From NCBI RefSeq assembly GCF_965216805.1, contig NZ_CBDCGN010000002.1:434001-498000 (forward strand): a stretch of DNA of 64,000 nt, written 5' to 3'. The position numbers and the translations under genes are program-made. This document shows positions 8,472 through 18,274 of this stretch, piece after piece. Origin of the DNA: Panacagrimonas sp965216805 (GTDB lineage: Bacteria > Pseudomonadota > Gammaproteobacteria > Nevskiales > Nevskiaceae). The stretch's first letter is position 1. Every line of letters begins with the position of its first letter. A model generated the notes under the pieces. That model ran no database searches, was not told the origin of the DNA, and saw nothing but the letters and a program-made list of their open reading frames with translations.

Positions 8472-9539
8472 TCAGTCGCCAAAGGCGTCGTTCAAGGTCA
8501 ACACCTGGCCGGAGGTCATCGCATCGTAGCCGGGCAGCGCGTTGATGACCGCACGGAATTCCGCGCTGCGCAGCTCGGCCAGCACCGGCTGCATCGCCAC
8601 CGATTGCAGTGCGTCGGTCCGGCAGGCGAAGAAATAGCGCTCTGATATCAAGGGCAGGAAATCCAGGCCGAAACGCTGCGCCGGGGTTTCCACCCCGAAG
8701 CCCACGTCGGCCATGCCGCTGGCGATGTAGGCCGCTACCGCCGCGTGCGTGAACTCGTGCGTGTCGTAGCCGCGTATCTGTGCCGGGTCGATCCGCGCGT
8801 TGCGCAGCAGCAGGTCGATCAGCAGGCGGGTGCCGGCGCCCGGTTGCCGGTTGACGAAACGCACCTCGGGGCGCGTCAGGTCCTGCCAGCTGTGTACCTG
8901 CTTGGCATTGCCGCGGGCGGTCATCAGACCGAGCCGGCGCGTGGCCAGACAGATCAGGCGTGCGCCGCTGCTGCGCAGGTCGCGCTGGTAGTGGGTCAGG
9001 GTGGGCTGTTCGAATTCACCGACCGGAACATGGAAGCCAGCCATGTCGCAGCCGCCGCGAGCCAGCGCGCTCAAGGCCTCGATGCTGGTGCAGTACTTGA
9101 GATCCAGCGGAATCTGCTGTTCGTGAAAACGGCGGCGCAAGGCTTCCACCGCGAAGCCGTGACTGGCGTGCAGGCGCAGGATGCCCTGGGCATGGCTCAG
9201 CGCACGTTCGATTTCCGCTTCGAGTTCCGAGGCCAGCGAGTCGAATACCGGGGTCAACCGAGCGGCGATGCGGCGGTCGGCCCACACCAGCTTTTCGCCC
9301 AGCGCGCTGAGCACGGCGCCGCGACCGCGCCGGCTCACCACCAGCGGCAGGCCGAAGGTACGGCTGGCGTCGCGCAGCACCCCCCAGGCGTAGCGGTAGC
9401 TCAGGCCCATGCGCTGACAGGCCGCCGCCAGAGTGCCGCATTCGTCGATATGCACCAGCAGCTCGATCAGGCGCGGCAGCAGGGTGGCGCCCTGGCCGCG
9501 ATCCAGTTGCCACTGGGGTTTGATGGAGACCCGGAACAT
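8472..9539 (-). CDS. ModE-type HTH regulator with periplasmic-binding-protein-like domain
   Basis: The 355-aa protein has an N-terminal winged-helix region of the ModE/LysR type (about residues 18-85, with LLVHIDECGTLAAACQRMG and SYRYAWGVLRD) and a C-terminal substrate-binding-protein-like domain (about 120-350). It lacks the Mop domains of true ModE. Proteins of this architecture are common next to molybdenum formate dehydrogenases, and this gene is divergent from fdsGBA, so it probably controls that operon in response to a small ligand, possibly molybdate or formate. It may also control the downstream isomerase and transporter genes. Two inverted repeats lie in the intergenic region. Confidence 0.85.
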   Translation of the reverse strand: MFRVSIKPQWQLDRGQGATLLPRLIELLVHIDECGTLAAACQRMGLSYRYAWGVLRDASRTFGLPLVVSRRGRGAVLSALGEKLVWADRRIAARLTPVFDSLASELEAEIERALSHAQGILRLHASHGFAVEALRRRFHEQQIPLDLKYCTSIEALSALARGGCDMAGFHVPVGEFEQPTLTHYQRDLRSSGARLICLATRRLGLMTARGNAKQVHSWQDLTRPEVRFVNRQPGAGTRLLIDLLLRNARIDPAQIRGYDTHEFTHAAVAAYIASGMADVGFGVETPAQRFGLDFLPLISERYFFACRTDALQSVAMQPVLAELRSAEFRAVINALPGYDAMTSGQVLTLNDAFGD

Positions 9540-9553
9540 GGCAGCAGCATATC

Positions 9554-9567
9554 GGCTCTTTAGAGCC
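9554..9567. promoter_or_regulatory. Palindrome near the regulator start, candidate operator
   Basis: GGCTCTTTAGAGCC is a perfect 6-bp inverted repeat with a 2-bp centre, 15 bp upstream of the regulator's start codon. Position suggests autoregulation. No experimental basis. Confidence 0.4.
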
Positions 9568-9646
9568 TATAGAAGCGGAAGCGCCTGGCCGATTGTTGGC
9601 GACAGCCTGTGTCCGGAATATGGTGTGGGCTTGAGCCGACGGGCTT

Positions 9647-9664
9647 TTTCCCCGACCAGGGAAA
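9647..9664. promoter_or_regulatory. Inverted repeat upstream of fdsG, candidate operator
   Basis: TTTCCC and GGGAAA form a perfect 6-bp inverted repeat separated by 6 bp, about 43 bp before the fdsG start. It could bind the divergent ModE-like regulator. No clear sigma-70 or sigma-54 promoter was identified next to it. Confidence 0.35.
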
Positions 9665-9706
9665 TAGGCTGAGCCGGAACCGATACTGCCAGCGCGAGCC
9701 AGCCGA

Positions 9707-10218
9707 ATGAAGCAGGCCAGGAAGGTCATTCCCATCAAGCCTGAACCCGGCGCCGACCTGTCGCCGCAGGTGCGCGCAGCGGTGTCTTCGGCGGTGGAGG
9801 CGCATCGGCATCGACCCGGCAATCTGCTGGAAGTGCTGCATGCGGTGCAGGACGCCTTGGGCCATGTGCCGCCGGCCACCATCGTGTTGATTGCGCATCT
9901 GCTTAACCTGTCTCGCGCCGAAGTCCACGGCGTGCTGAGCTTCTATCACTGGTACCGCAGCGAGGCGCCCGGCCGGCACGTGCTGCACCTGTGCCGCGCA
10001 GAGGCCTGTCAGGCGGTCGGCGCGGTGCACCTGGAAGCGCACGCCAAGCAGACTCTGGGCGTGGACTTTCACGGCACCACCGCCGACGGCGCGGTGACCC
10101 TGCAACCGGTTTACTGCCTGGGCAATTGCGCGCTGGGGCCGGCGCTTATGATCGACGACACCCTGTGCGGGCGGGTCACGCCGCAACGGTTCGACCAGTT
10201 GATCGGGGACCTGCGCGC

Positions 10219-10222
<4 letters not shown>
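9707..10222 (+). CDS. fdsG: NAD-dependent formate dehydrogenase gamma subunit (NuoE-like)
   Basis: This small subunit carries a [2Fe-2S] cluster in the soluble FdsGBAD formate dehydrogenase. The 171-aa protein has the NuoE-type thioredoxin-like cluster site (CRAEACQAVG and later CLGNCALGPA), giving four cysteines. It is the first gene of the operon and its stop overlaps the fdsB start (ATGA). The enzyme oxidises formate to CO2 and reduces NAD+. In this window it can recover electrons from formate released by the box pathway and by glutathione-linked formaldehyde oxidation. Confidence 0.95.
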
Positions 10223-11805
<1,583 letters not shown>

Positions 11806-11810
11806 AAGAT

Positions 11811-12275
11811 TTCAACGCAAAGGCGCAAAGGGGGAACAAGAGGGCGCAAAAGTGGACGAGAACGAATGCTCGAATATCGTCATTGGAGCCGCGATCGAGG
11901 TCCACAGGACGCTCGGGATCGGCCTGCTCTAATCTGCCTATGAGTTGGCCCTGGCCATCGAACTGGAGCAGCGCGGCTTGCGATTCGAGCGCCAGCATCT
12001 CCTTGCCGCGACCTATAAGGGCATGGATCTCGGGGATGCATACAGGGTCGACTTACTGGTCGAAAATCTGCTCATCATCAAGATCAAGGCGGTCGCGCAG
12101 CTCGCTCCGATTCATGCCGCGCAGTTGCTCACCTATTTGCGACTGGCCGGCAAGCGGCTCGGTCTCATTCTCAACTTTCACGCCGAAACCATTCGGGCCG
12201 GCACCAAGCGCGTCGTCAACCATCTTTGATCCTTCGCGTCCTTTCATCATTTCTTCTTCGCGCCTTTGCGTTGAA
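11811..12275. mobile_element. GxxExxY-type cassette bounded by 20-bp inverted repeats, inside the fds operon
   Basis: The left arm TTCAACGCAAAGGCGCAAAG (11811-11830) and the right arm at 12256-12275 are inverted repeats matching at 19 of 20 bases. A second CGCAAAA or CGCGAAG block lies 14-17 nt inside each arm. They enclose one broken gene of the GxxExxY family. The left end begins six bases after the fdsB stop and the right end lies just before the fdsA ribosome site, so the operon's genes are intact. I saw no target-site duplication and no transposase, so the mode of movement is unknown. Confidence 0.65.
11852..12229 (+). pseudogene. Decayed GxxExxY family protein (PD-(D/E)XK nuclease-like)
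   Basis: From GTG 11852 the frame reads VDENECSNIVIGAAIEV, the usual GxxExxY beginning. At 11930-11932 a TAA stands where the signature glutamate should be (GLL-stop-SAYE instead of GLLESAYE), one base away from GAA. The frame then continues intact to TGA 12227. A second lesion affects the nuclease-like core: after the conserved Asp in YRVDLLVEN, the ExK motif reads IIKIKA, so the acidic residue is lost. The family is assigned to the PD-(D/E)XK superfamily but its function is unknown. Inactivation by two key-residue changes with no frameshift suggests relatively recent decay or selection against activity. Confidence 0.8.
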
Positions 12276-12300
12276 CGCTTCTTTTCGTGAGGTAAGCACC

Positions 12301-15195
12301 ATGCGCTCGATTGCCGAAAACGATCTTGGAACACCGGCCCGTAGCGGTGACGCGATGGTGACGTTGACCATCGACGGTCGGCAGGTCAGCGTGCCCGAGG
12401 GCAGCAGCGTGATGCGCGCCGCGTCGCTGGCCGACCTGAAGATTCCCAAGCTCTGCGCCACCGACACCCTCGAGGCCTTCGGGTCCTGCCGGCTGTGCCT
12501 GGTGCAGATCGAGGGCATGAAGGGCTACCCGGCCTCGTGCACGACGCCGGTGGCCGAAGGCATGAAGGTGACCACGCAGAACGGCAAGCTGGCGCAACTG
12601 CGCCGCGGGGTGATGGAGCTGTACATCTCCGATCATCCGCTGGACTGCCTGACCTGTCCGGCCAATGGCCACTGCGAGCTGCAGGACATGGCCGGCGCCG
12701 TCGGGCTGCGCGAAGTGCGCTATGGCTACGAAGGCGACAACCATGTCCACAAGTACGTGCCGGGTCAGGGCGCCGTGCCGAATCCGCGCTTCGTCGACAA
12801 GGACGAGTCCAATCCCTACTTCACCTTCGATGCTTCCAAGTGCATCGTCTGCTCGCGCTGCGTGCGCGCCTGCGACGAGCAGCAAGGCACCCTGGCGCTG
12901 ACGGTGCAGGGCCGCGGGTTCGAGTCGAAGATCGCCGCCAGCGTGGACGAGTCTTTCCTGTCCTCGGAGTGCGTCTCCTGCGGTGCCTGCGTGCAGGCCT
13001 GCCCGACCGCCACGCTGACCGAGAAGACCGTCATCGAACAGGGTCAGGCCGAACACAGCGAGATCACCACCTGCGCCTACTGCGGCGTGGGCTGCTCGTT
13101 CCGCGCCGAGATGCGCGGGCAGGAAGTGATCCGCATGGTGCCGAACGTCGACGGCCACGCCAATCATGGTCACTCCTGCGTCAAGGGCCGTTTCGCGATC
13201 GGCTACGCCACGCATAGCGACCGCATTACCAAGCCCATGATCCGCGCGAAGATCACCGACCCCTGGCGCGAGGTGAGCTGGGACGAAGCCATCGACTACG
13301 CCGCGTCGGAGTTCAAGCGCATCCAGTCCAGCTACGGGCGCGACTCGGTGGGTGCCATCACCTCCAGCCGCTGCACCAACGAGGAGGTCTACATCGTCCA
13401 GAAGCTGGTGCGAGCGGCTTTCGGCAACAACAACGTCGATACTTGCGCCCGCGTGTGTCACTCGCCGACCGGCTACGGTTTGAAGCAGACCTTGGGCGAA
13501 TCGGCCGGCACGCAGACCTTCGACTCGGTGATGCAGGCCGATGTCATCATGGTGATCGGCGCCAACCCAACCGACGGCCATCCGGTGTTCGCCTCGCAGA
13601 TGAAGCGGCGCTTGCGGCAGGGGGCCAAGCTGATCGTGGCCGACCCGCGCCGCATCGACCTGATCCGCACGCCGCATATCGAGGCCGCCCACCACCTGGC
13701 GCTGCGCCCTGGCACCAACGTGGCGCTGATCAATTCGCTGGCCCACGTCGTGGTGACCGAAGGCCTGGTGAAGGAGGACTTTGTCCGCGCCCGCTGCGAG
13801 ATCGAATCCTTCGACAAGTGGCGCGCCTTCGTCGCCCAGGAGCGCAACTCGCCGGAGGCGATGGAGGCGGCCACAGGGGTGCCGGCCGCGGACGTTCGCG
13901 CGGCGGCGCGTCTGTACGCCACCGCCGGCAACGGTGCCATCTACTACGGCCTGGGCGTCACCGAGCACAGCCAGGGCTCGACCATGGTCATGGGCATCGC
14001 CAATCTGGCCATGGCCACCGGCAATGTCGGCCGCGAGGGTGTCGGCGTGAACCCGCTGCGCGGACAGAACAATGTGCAGGGCTCCTGCGATATGGGCTCG
14101 TTCCCGCACGAGCTGCCGGGCTATCGCCACGTGTCCGACGCGGCGGCGCGCGGTGCGTTCGAAGCCGAGTGGGGTGTGACGCTGTCGCCGGAGCAGGGCC
14201 TGCGCATTCCCAACATGTTCGAGGCCGCGCTCGATGGCGAGTTCAAGGGGCTCTACGTGCAGGGCGAGGACATCGCACAGTCCGATCCCAATACCCAGCA
14301 CGTCACCGCCTCGCTCAGCGCGATGGAATGCATCGTGGTGCAGGACTTGTTCCTCAACGAGACGGCCAAGTTCGCGCACGTGTTCCTGCCCGGCAGCTCG
14401 TTCCTGGAAAAGGACGGCACCTTCACCAACGCCGAGCGGCGCATCTCGCGCGTGCGCAAGGTCATGGCGCCGAAGTCGGGGGTCGGGGAATGGGAGGCCA
14501 CTGCGATGCTGGCCAACGCGCTGGGCTATCCGATGCATTACACGCATCCGTCCGAGATCATGGACGAGATCGCGCGTCTGACCCCGACGTTCCAGGGCGT
14601 GAGCTTCGACGAGATCGACCGCCTGGGTTCGATTCAATGGCCGTGCAACGAATTGCATCCACAAGGTACGCCGACGATGCATGTGGATACGTTCGTGCGC
14701 GGCAAAGGCCGCTTCCTGGTGACCGAATACGTACCCACGCAGGAGAAGGTCACCGCCCGCTATCCGCTGATCCTCACCACCGGGCGCATTCTGTCGCAAT
14801 ACAACGTCGGTGCGCAGACGCGGCGCACGCACAATCTGGCCTGGCACAGCGAGGACCTCATCGAGATTCATCCGCACGACGCCGAGGTGCGTGGCATCGC
14901 CGAGGGCGACTGGGTGGGCGTATCCAGCCGCGCCGGCGAAACCGTCCTGCGCGCCACCTTGACCGCGCGCGTCCAAGCCGGCGTGGTCTACACCACATTT
15001 CATCATCCGTTCTCGGGTGCCAACGTCATCACCACCGAGAATTCCGACTGGGCCACCAACTGCCCCGAATACAAGGTCACGGCGGTGCAGGTGGCGCGCG
15101 TGAGTCAGCCCTCCGAGTGGCAGAAGCGCTATCGCGAGTTCAGTGACCGGCAGGAGGCGCTGCTGCGCGCCGCCGATATCGTGGCGGCCAGATAA
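12301..15195 (+). CDS. fdsA: NAD-dependent formate dehydrogenase alpha subunit (bis-MGD molybdenum catalytic subunit)
   Basis: This catalytic subunit has 964 aa. The N-terminal part has a NuoG-like [2Fe-2S] domain (CATDTLEAFGSCRLC), a His-Cys3 cluster region (HPLDCLTCPANGHC) and two ferredoxin-type [4Fe-4S] motifs (CIVCSRCVRACDE, CVSCGACVQACP). A proximal cluster (CAYCGVGCSF) introduces the molybdopterin domains. The likely molybdenum ligand is Cys386, followed by His387 (ARVCHSPTG), the same positions as in characterised FdsA. ATG 12301 follows GAGGTAAGC; an earlier in-frame ATG would extend into the repeat. The enzyme needs FdhD, encoded next. Confidence 0.96.
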   Translation: MRSIAENDLGTPARSGDAMVTLTIDGRQVSVPEGSSVMRAASLADLKIPKLCATDTLEAFGSCRLCLVQIEGMKGYPASCTTPVAEGMKVTTQNGKLAQLRRGVMELYISDHPLDCLTCPANGHCELQDMAGAVGLREVRYGYEGDNHVHKYVPGQGAVPNPRFVDKDESNPYFTFDASKCIVCSRCVRACDEQQGTLALTVQGRGFESKIAASVDESFLSSECVSCGACVQACPTATLTEKTVIEQGQAEHSEITTCAYCGVGCSFRAEMRGQEVIRMVPNVDGHANHGHSCVKGRFAIGYATHSDRITKPMIRAKITDPWREVSWDEAIDYAASEFKRIQSSYGRDSVGAITSSRCTNEEVYIVQKLVRAAFGNNNVDTCARVCHSPTGYGLKQTLGESAGTQTFDSVMQADVIMVIGANPTDGHPVFASQMKRRLRQGAKLIVADPRRIDLIRTPHIEAAHHLALRPGTNVALINSLAHVVVTEGLVKEDFVRARCEIESFDKWRAFVAQERNSPEAMEAATGVPAADVRAAARLYATAGNGAIYYGLGVTEHSQGSTMVMGIANLAMATGNVGREGVGVNPLRGQNNVQGSCDMGSFPHELPGYRHVSDAAARGAFEAEWGVTLSPEQGLRIPNMFEAALDGEFKGLYVQGEDIAQSDPNTQHVTASLSAMECIVVQDLFLNETAKFAHVFLPGSSFLEKDGTFTNAERRISRVRKVMAPKSGVGEWEATAMLANALGYPMHYTHPSEIMDEIARLTPTFQGVSFDEIDRLGSIQWPCNELHPQGTPTMHVDTFVRGKGRFLVTEYVPTQEKVTARYPLILTTGRILSQYNVGAQTRRTHNLAWHSEDLIEIHPHDAEVRGIAEGDWVGVSSRAGETVLRATLTARVQAGVVYTTFHHPFSGANVITTENSDWATNCPEYKVTAVQVARVSQPSEWQKRYREFSDRQEALLRAADIVAAR

Positions 15196-15198
15196 GCG

Positions 15199-16014
15199 AT
15201 GACGCTACCTGCGCATCGCGGTATCCAGGTCTGGCGCGAGGACGGCGCGGCGCCCGACCGCGTGGCCGAAGAAGTGCCGGTGGCGTTGCGCTACAACGGC
15301 GAACCGCACGTGGTGATGATGTGCACGCCCTCGGACCTGGAAGACTTTGCCCGCGGCTTTTCGGTGACCGAAGGCATCGTCGAGGATGTGGCGCAGATCG
15401 GCGCGATCCAGCTCCGCGAGCTGTCCGAGGATCAGGGCTTTGAAATGGATGTGGCGATTCCGCAGTCGTGCGCGCAGCGCTTGGCCGGTCGCCAGCGCCA
15501 ACTGCGGGGTCGTACCGGCTGCGGTCTGTGTGGTGCGCAGACCTTGGCCGACGTGTTGCGGCCGGCGCGTCGCGTGCCGGCCGGCGTTGCCGTCGCCGCC
15601 GGGGCGGTACGGCGCGCGTTGGAGGCTTTGCGCCGGCAGCAGCCGCTCAACGCCGCCACCGGCTCCACCCACGCGGCCGCCTGGGCAACACCCGATGGGC
15701 TGATCGTGGCCGTGCGCGAAGATGTCGGTCGGCATAACGCCCTGGACAAGTTGATCGGTCATCTGCTGGCGACGAACAGCGACCTTGCGCGCGGATTCGT
15801 TGTGGTGACCAGTCGTGCCAGCTACGAAATGGTTGCCAAGTCGGTGGCCGTGGGCATGCCGATGCTGGTGGCGATCTCTGCGCCGACTGCGTATGCGGTC
15901 AGGCTGGCAGAGGATGCCGGCCTGACCCTGATCGGCTTTGCCCGCGCGCATCGCCACGTGGTGTACGCCTGCCCAGGGCGCGTGAGCAGTGCCCCGCTAG
16001 GGACGCCAGGATGA
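15199..16014 (+). CDS. fdhD: Formate dehydrogenase accessory sulfurtransferase FdhD (FdsC)
   Basis: FdhD binds bis-MGD and transfers sulfur to it, making the sulfido-molybdenum centre that formate dehydrogenases require. The 271-aa protein shows the conserved CGLCG loop (GRTGCGLCGAQ, residues about 108-118) whose cysteines take part in sulfur transfer, and the conserved HAAAWATPDG and REDVGRHNALDKLIG segments. It starts 3 bp after fdsA and overlaps fdsD by four bases, so it is part of the operon. Confidence 0.95.
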   Translation: MTLPAHRGIQVWREDGAAPDRVAEEVPVALRYNGEPHVVMMCTPSDLEDFARGFSVTEGIVEDVAQIGAIQLRELSEDQGFEMDVAIPQSCAQRLAGRQRQLRGRTGCGLCGAQTLADVLRPARRVPAGVAVAAGAVRRALEALRRQQPLNAATGSTHAAAWATPDGLIVAVREDVGRHNALDKLIGHLLATNSDLARGFVVVTSRASYEMVAKSVAVGMPMLVAISAPTAYAVRLAEDAGLTLIGFARAHRHVVYACPGRVSSAPLGTPG

Positions 16015-16244
16015 AAGTGGATCGCCTGGTGACCATGGCCAACGACATCGGCCAGTTCTTCGCGGGTGAGCCCGATCCGGCGGAAGCCGTAGCGGGCACT
16101 CTCAATCACTTGAGGCGATTCTGGGACCCGCGCATGCGCAAACAGATTCTGGAATATGCGCTGCGCGACGGCGGCGCATTACAGGAGCCTGCCCGTTCGG
16201 CGGTGCTGGCGCTGGCGCAGGGCGACCGCAGCCCGGCGGCATGA
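16011..16244 (+). CDS. fdsD: Formate dehydrogenase delta subunit
   Basis: This small 77-aa protein has the typical FdsD sequence features: an N-terminal RLVTMANDIGQFF helix, then HLRRFWDPRMRKQI. FdsD stabilises the FdsGBA complex or its cofactor insertion. Its ATG overlaps the fdhD stop (ATGA). It ends the fds operon; the next gene begins about 60 bp later. Confidence 0.92.
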   Translation: MKVDRLVTMANDIGQFFAGEPDPAEAVAGTLNHLRRFWDPRMRKQILEYALRDGGALQEPARSAVLALAQGDRSPAA

Positions 16245-16305
16245 GCCTCACGACCTGACGAACGCAAACCTTTACCGGATAAGGTCCATCGACGAGCTTT
16301 CCCCT

Positions 16306-16713
16306 ATGCCTACCGATACCCGCTCATTGCTGCAACGCTACTACGCCGCCTTCAATCAGGCGGACTGGCCGCAGTTTCTCGGTCTGCTGACGGACGACGT
16401 GATTCACGATCTCAACCAGGGTGATCGCCAGGTGGGTCGCGCTGCATTCGCCCGGTTCATGCAGCGCATGAACCGCTGCTATGCCGAGCAGATCGCGGAT
16501 ATCGAGATCATGGTCAACCCTGACGGTAGTCGCGCGGCGGTTGAGTACACCGTGTTGGGCACCTACCTGAGCACCGACGAAGGTCTGCCGGCTGCCAACG
16601 GACAGAAATACCGGCTGCCGGGCGGTGCGTTCTTCGAGATACGCAAGAACCATGTGGCGCGAGTCACCAACTACTACAACCTGGAAGATTGGCTGCGGCA
16701 GGTGAAGGGTTAA
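16306..16713 (+). CDS. NTF2-like / ketosteroid isomerase-related protein
   Basis: This 135-aa protein has an N-terminal RYYAAFNQADWPQFLGLLTDDVIHD segment characteristic of SnoaL/NTF2-like folds. Such proteins are small cytosolic enzymes or binding proteins; the specific function here is unknown. ATG 16306 was chosen because a longer frame would overlap fdsD. The next gene begins directly after its stop and the third overlaps that one, so the three form one tight unit between formate and formaldehyde dehydrogenases. Confidence 0.75.
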   Translation: MPTDTRSLLQRYYAAFNQADWPQFLGLLTDDVIHDLNQGDRQVGRAAFARFMQRMNRCYAEQIADIEIMVNPDGSRAAVEYTVLGTYLSTDEGLPAANGQKYRLPGGAFFEIRKNHVARVTNYYNLEDWLRQVKG

Positions 16714-17304
16714 ATGGCGGAGCTTCGAATTCAGACGCTGCAAGCTGCCGCGATCGCCGACGGTCTGGATCCGTTGGCGGCGCTGCGCATCGCGGTGTTT
16801 CGCGAGTGGCCCTATCTGTACGAAGGCAGTTCCGAGTACGAGAAGAAATATCTGGACACCTATCTGCGCAGTGCGCGCAGTCTGGCGATACTGGTGTGGG
16901 ACGGCGAGCATTGCATCGGCGCATCCACCGCCTTGCCGCTGATCGAAGCGGAGCCCGCTGCGCAGCGACCGTTCCTGGAGCAGGGCCAGGCGCTGGCGCA
17001 GATCGATTATTTCGGCGAGTCGATCATCCTGCGCTCCTACCGCGGCCGCGGGCTGGGCGTGAAATTTTTCGAGTTGCGCGAAGCGCACGCGCGCGAACAC
17101 GGGCTCAAGCACTGCGCATTCTGTGCGGTCGAGCGCCCTGTGGACCATCCGGCGCGTCCGGCCGACTACGTTCCAAACGATGCGTTCTGGACGCGACGCG
17201 GCTACCGCAAGCAGACCGCTTTGCAGGCCAGCTACGATTGGCCGGACATCGGCCAGACGCAGTCCAGCGCCAAGGCCATGAGCTTCTGGATGAAGACGCT
17301 GTGA
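16714..17304 (+). CDS. GNAT-family N-acetyltransferase
   Basis: This 196-aa protein has the acetyl-CoA loop signature SYRGRGLGVKFFELREAHARE and a preceding strand ESIILR, as in GNAT enzymes. The acceptor substrate is not apparent. It starts with no gap after the NTF2-like gene and its stop overlaps the GTG of the C-N hydrolase, implying translational coupling and perhaps a shared amide or amine substrate. Confidence 0.8.
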   Translation: MAELRIQTLQAAAIADGLDPLAALRIAVFREWPYLYEGSSEYEKKYLDTYLRSARSLAILVWDGEHCIGASTALPLIEAEPAAQRPFLEQGQALAQIDYFGESIILRSYRGRGLGVKFFELREAHAREHGLKHCAFCAVERPVDHPARPADYVPNDAFWTRRGYRKQTALQASYDWPDIGQTQSSAKAMSFWMKTL

Positions 17305-18191
17305 CTGCGTCTTTCGTCGCTGCGGTGGCGCAGTATCCGGTGAGCCGACCAGGCTCGTGGGAGCAGGCGGCTACTACGCTTGCGCAATGGGTGGCCGAGG
17401 CGGCTGCGTATGGCGCGCGCTTGCTGGTGTTCCCGGAGTACGCCTCGATGAGCATGGCCGCGTTGCTCGAACCGACGATGCAGGATGACCTGCGCCTGCA
17501 GTTGCCCGCCCTGCAAGCGTTGCGTACGCGTTATCTGGACCTGCATCGGGAGCTTGCCCGCGAGCATCGCGTGTACCTGCTGGCCGGTAGCTTCCCCTGG
17601 CAACTGGATGCGCAGCGCTACGTCAATCGCGCGTGGCTGTGCGCGCCCTCCGGGCGGGCTGCGTTTCAGGACAAGCAGATCATGACGCGCTTCGAGCGCG
17701 AACACTGGGGCGTCACCGCTGGCGAGCCGGCCAAGGTGTTCGACACCGCACTGGGCCGTATTGGCGTGGCGATCTGCTACGACGCGGAGTTTCCGTTGCT
17801 GGTGCGTGCGCAGATCGCGGCTGGCGCTACCGCATTGCTGGTGCCCTCCTGCACCGACGCGCTGGCGGGTTACCACCGCGTGCGAGTCGCTGCGCAGGCG
17901 CGTGCCTTGGAGTCGCAGTGCCACGTGCTGTTGGCGCCGCTGGTGGGCGTTGCGCCGTGGTCGCCGGCCGTTGACGTCAATATCGGTGCGGCGGCGGTCT
18001 ACGGCCCGCCCGACCGCGGCTTTCCCGACGATGGCGTGCTGGCACAAGGCGAGCTGAATACGCCGGGCTGGGTCTACGCCGCGATCGATCCGTCGATGGT
18101 CGAGTCCGTCAGGGCCGACGGCCAGGTTCTCAATCATCTTCACTGGGCAGAGCAGGACGAACGGCGGACCGCTCTGGTGGAAACCCTGTAA
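17301..18191 (+). CDS. Carbon-nitrogen hydrolase (nitrilase superfamily)
   Basis: The 296-aa protein shows the complete Glu-Lys-Cys triad of the superfamily: Glu46 in LVFPEYA, Lys125 in FQDKQIM and Cys159 in VAICYDAEFP. It should hydrolyse an amide or nitrile in the cytoplasm; subfamily and substrate are uncertain. GTG 17301 overlaps the stop of the GNAT gene and places the first beta strand at the N-terminus, while longer frames would run through that gene. Pairing with a GNAT enzyme suggests acylation and deacylation of a related compound. Confidence 0.85.
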   Translation: MTASFVAAVAQYPVSRPGSWEQAATTLAQWVAEAAAYGARLLVFPEYASMSMAALLEPTMQDDLRLQLPALQALRTRYLDLHRELAREHRVYLLAGSFPWQLDAQRYVNRAWLCAPSGRAAFQDKQIMTRFEREHWGVTAGEPAKVFDTALGRIGVAICYDAEFPLLVRAQIAAGATALLVPSCTDALAGYHRVRVAAQARALESQCHVLLAPLVGVAPWSPAVDVNIGAAAVYGPPDRGFPDDGVLAQGELNTPGWVYAAIDPSMVESVRADGQVLNHLHWAEQDERRTALVETL

Positions 18192-18274
18192 GTCCCGACG
18201 ACGACGATGGCTGCACCCGAAAGGCAACCCGGGCGTCGGTTGCCGCGATCACTGACCTGAGCAGGAGAACAACT

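Noticed and set aside
12247..15006. A 919-codon minus-strand frame opposite fdsA
   Set aside because: The product is rich in His, Arg and Gly with no recognisable domain, and fdsA on the plus strand is unambiguous.
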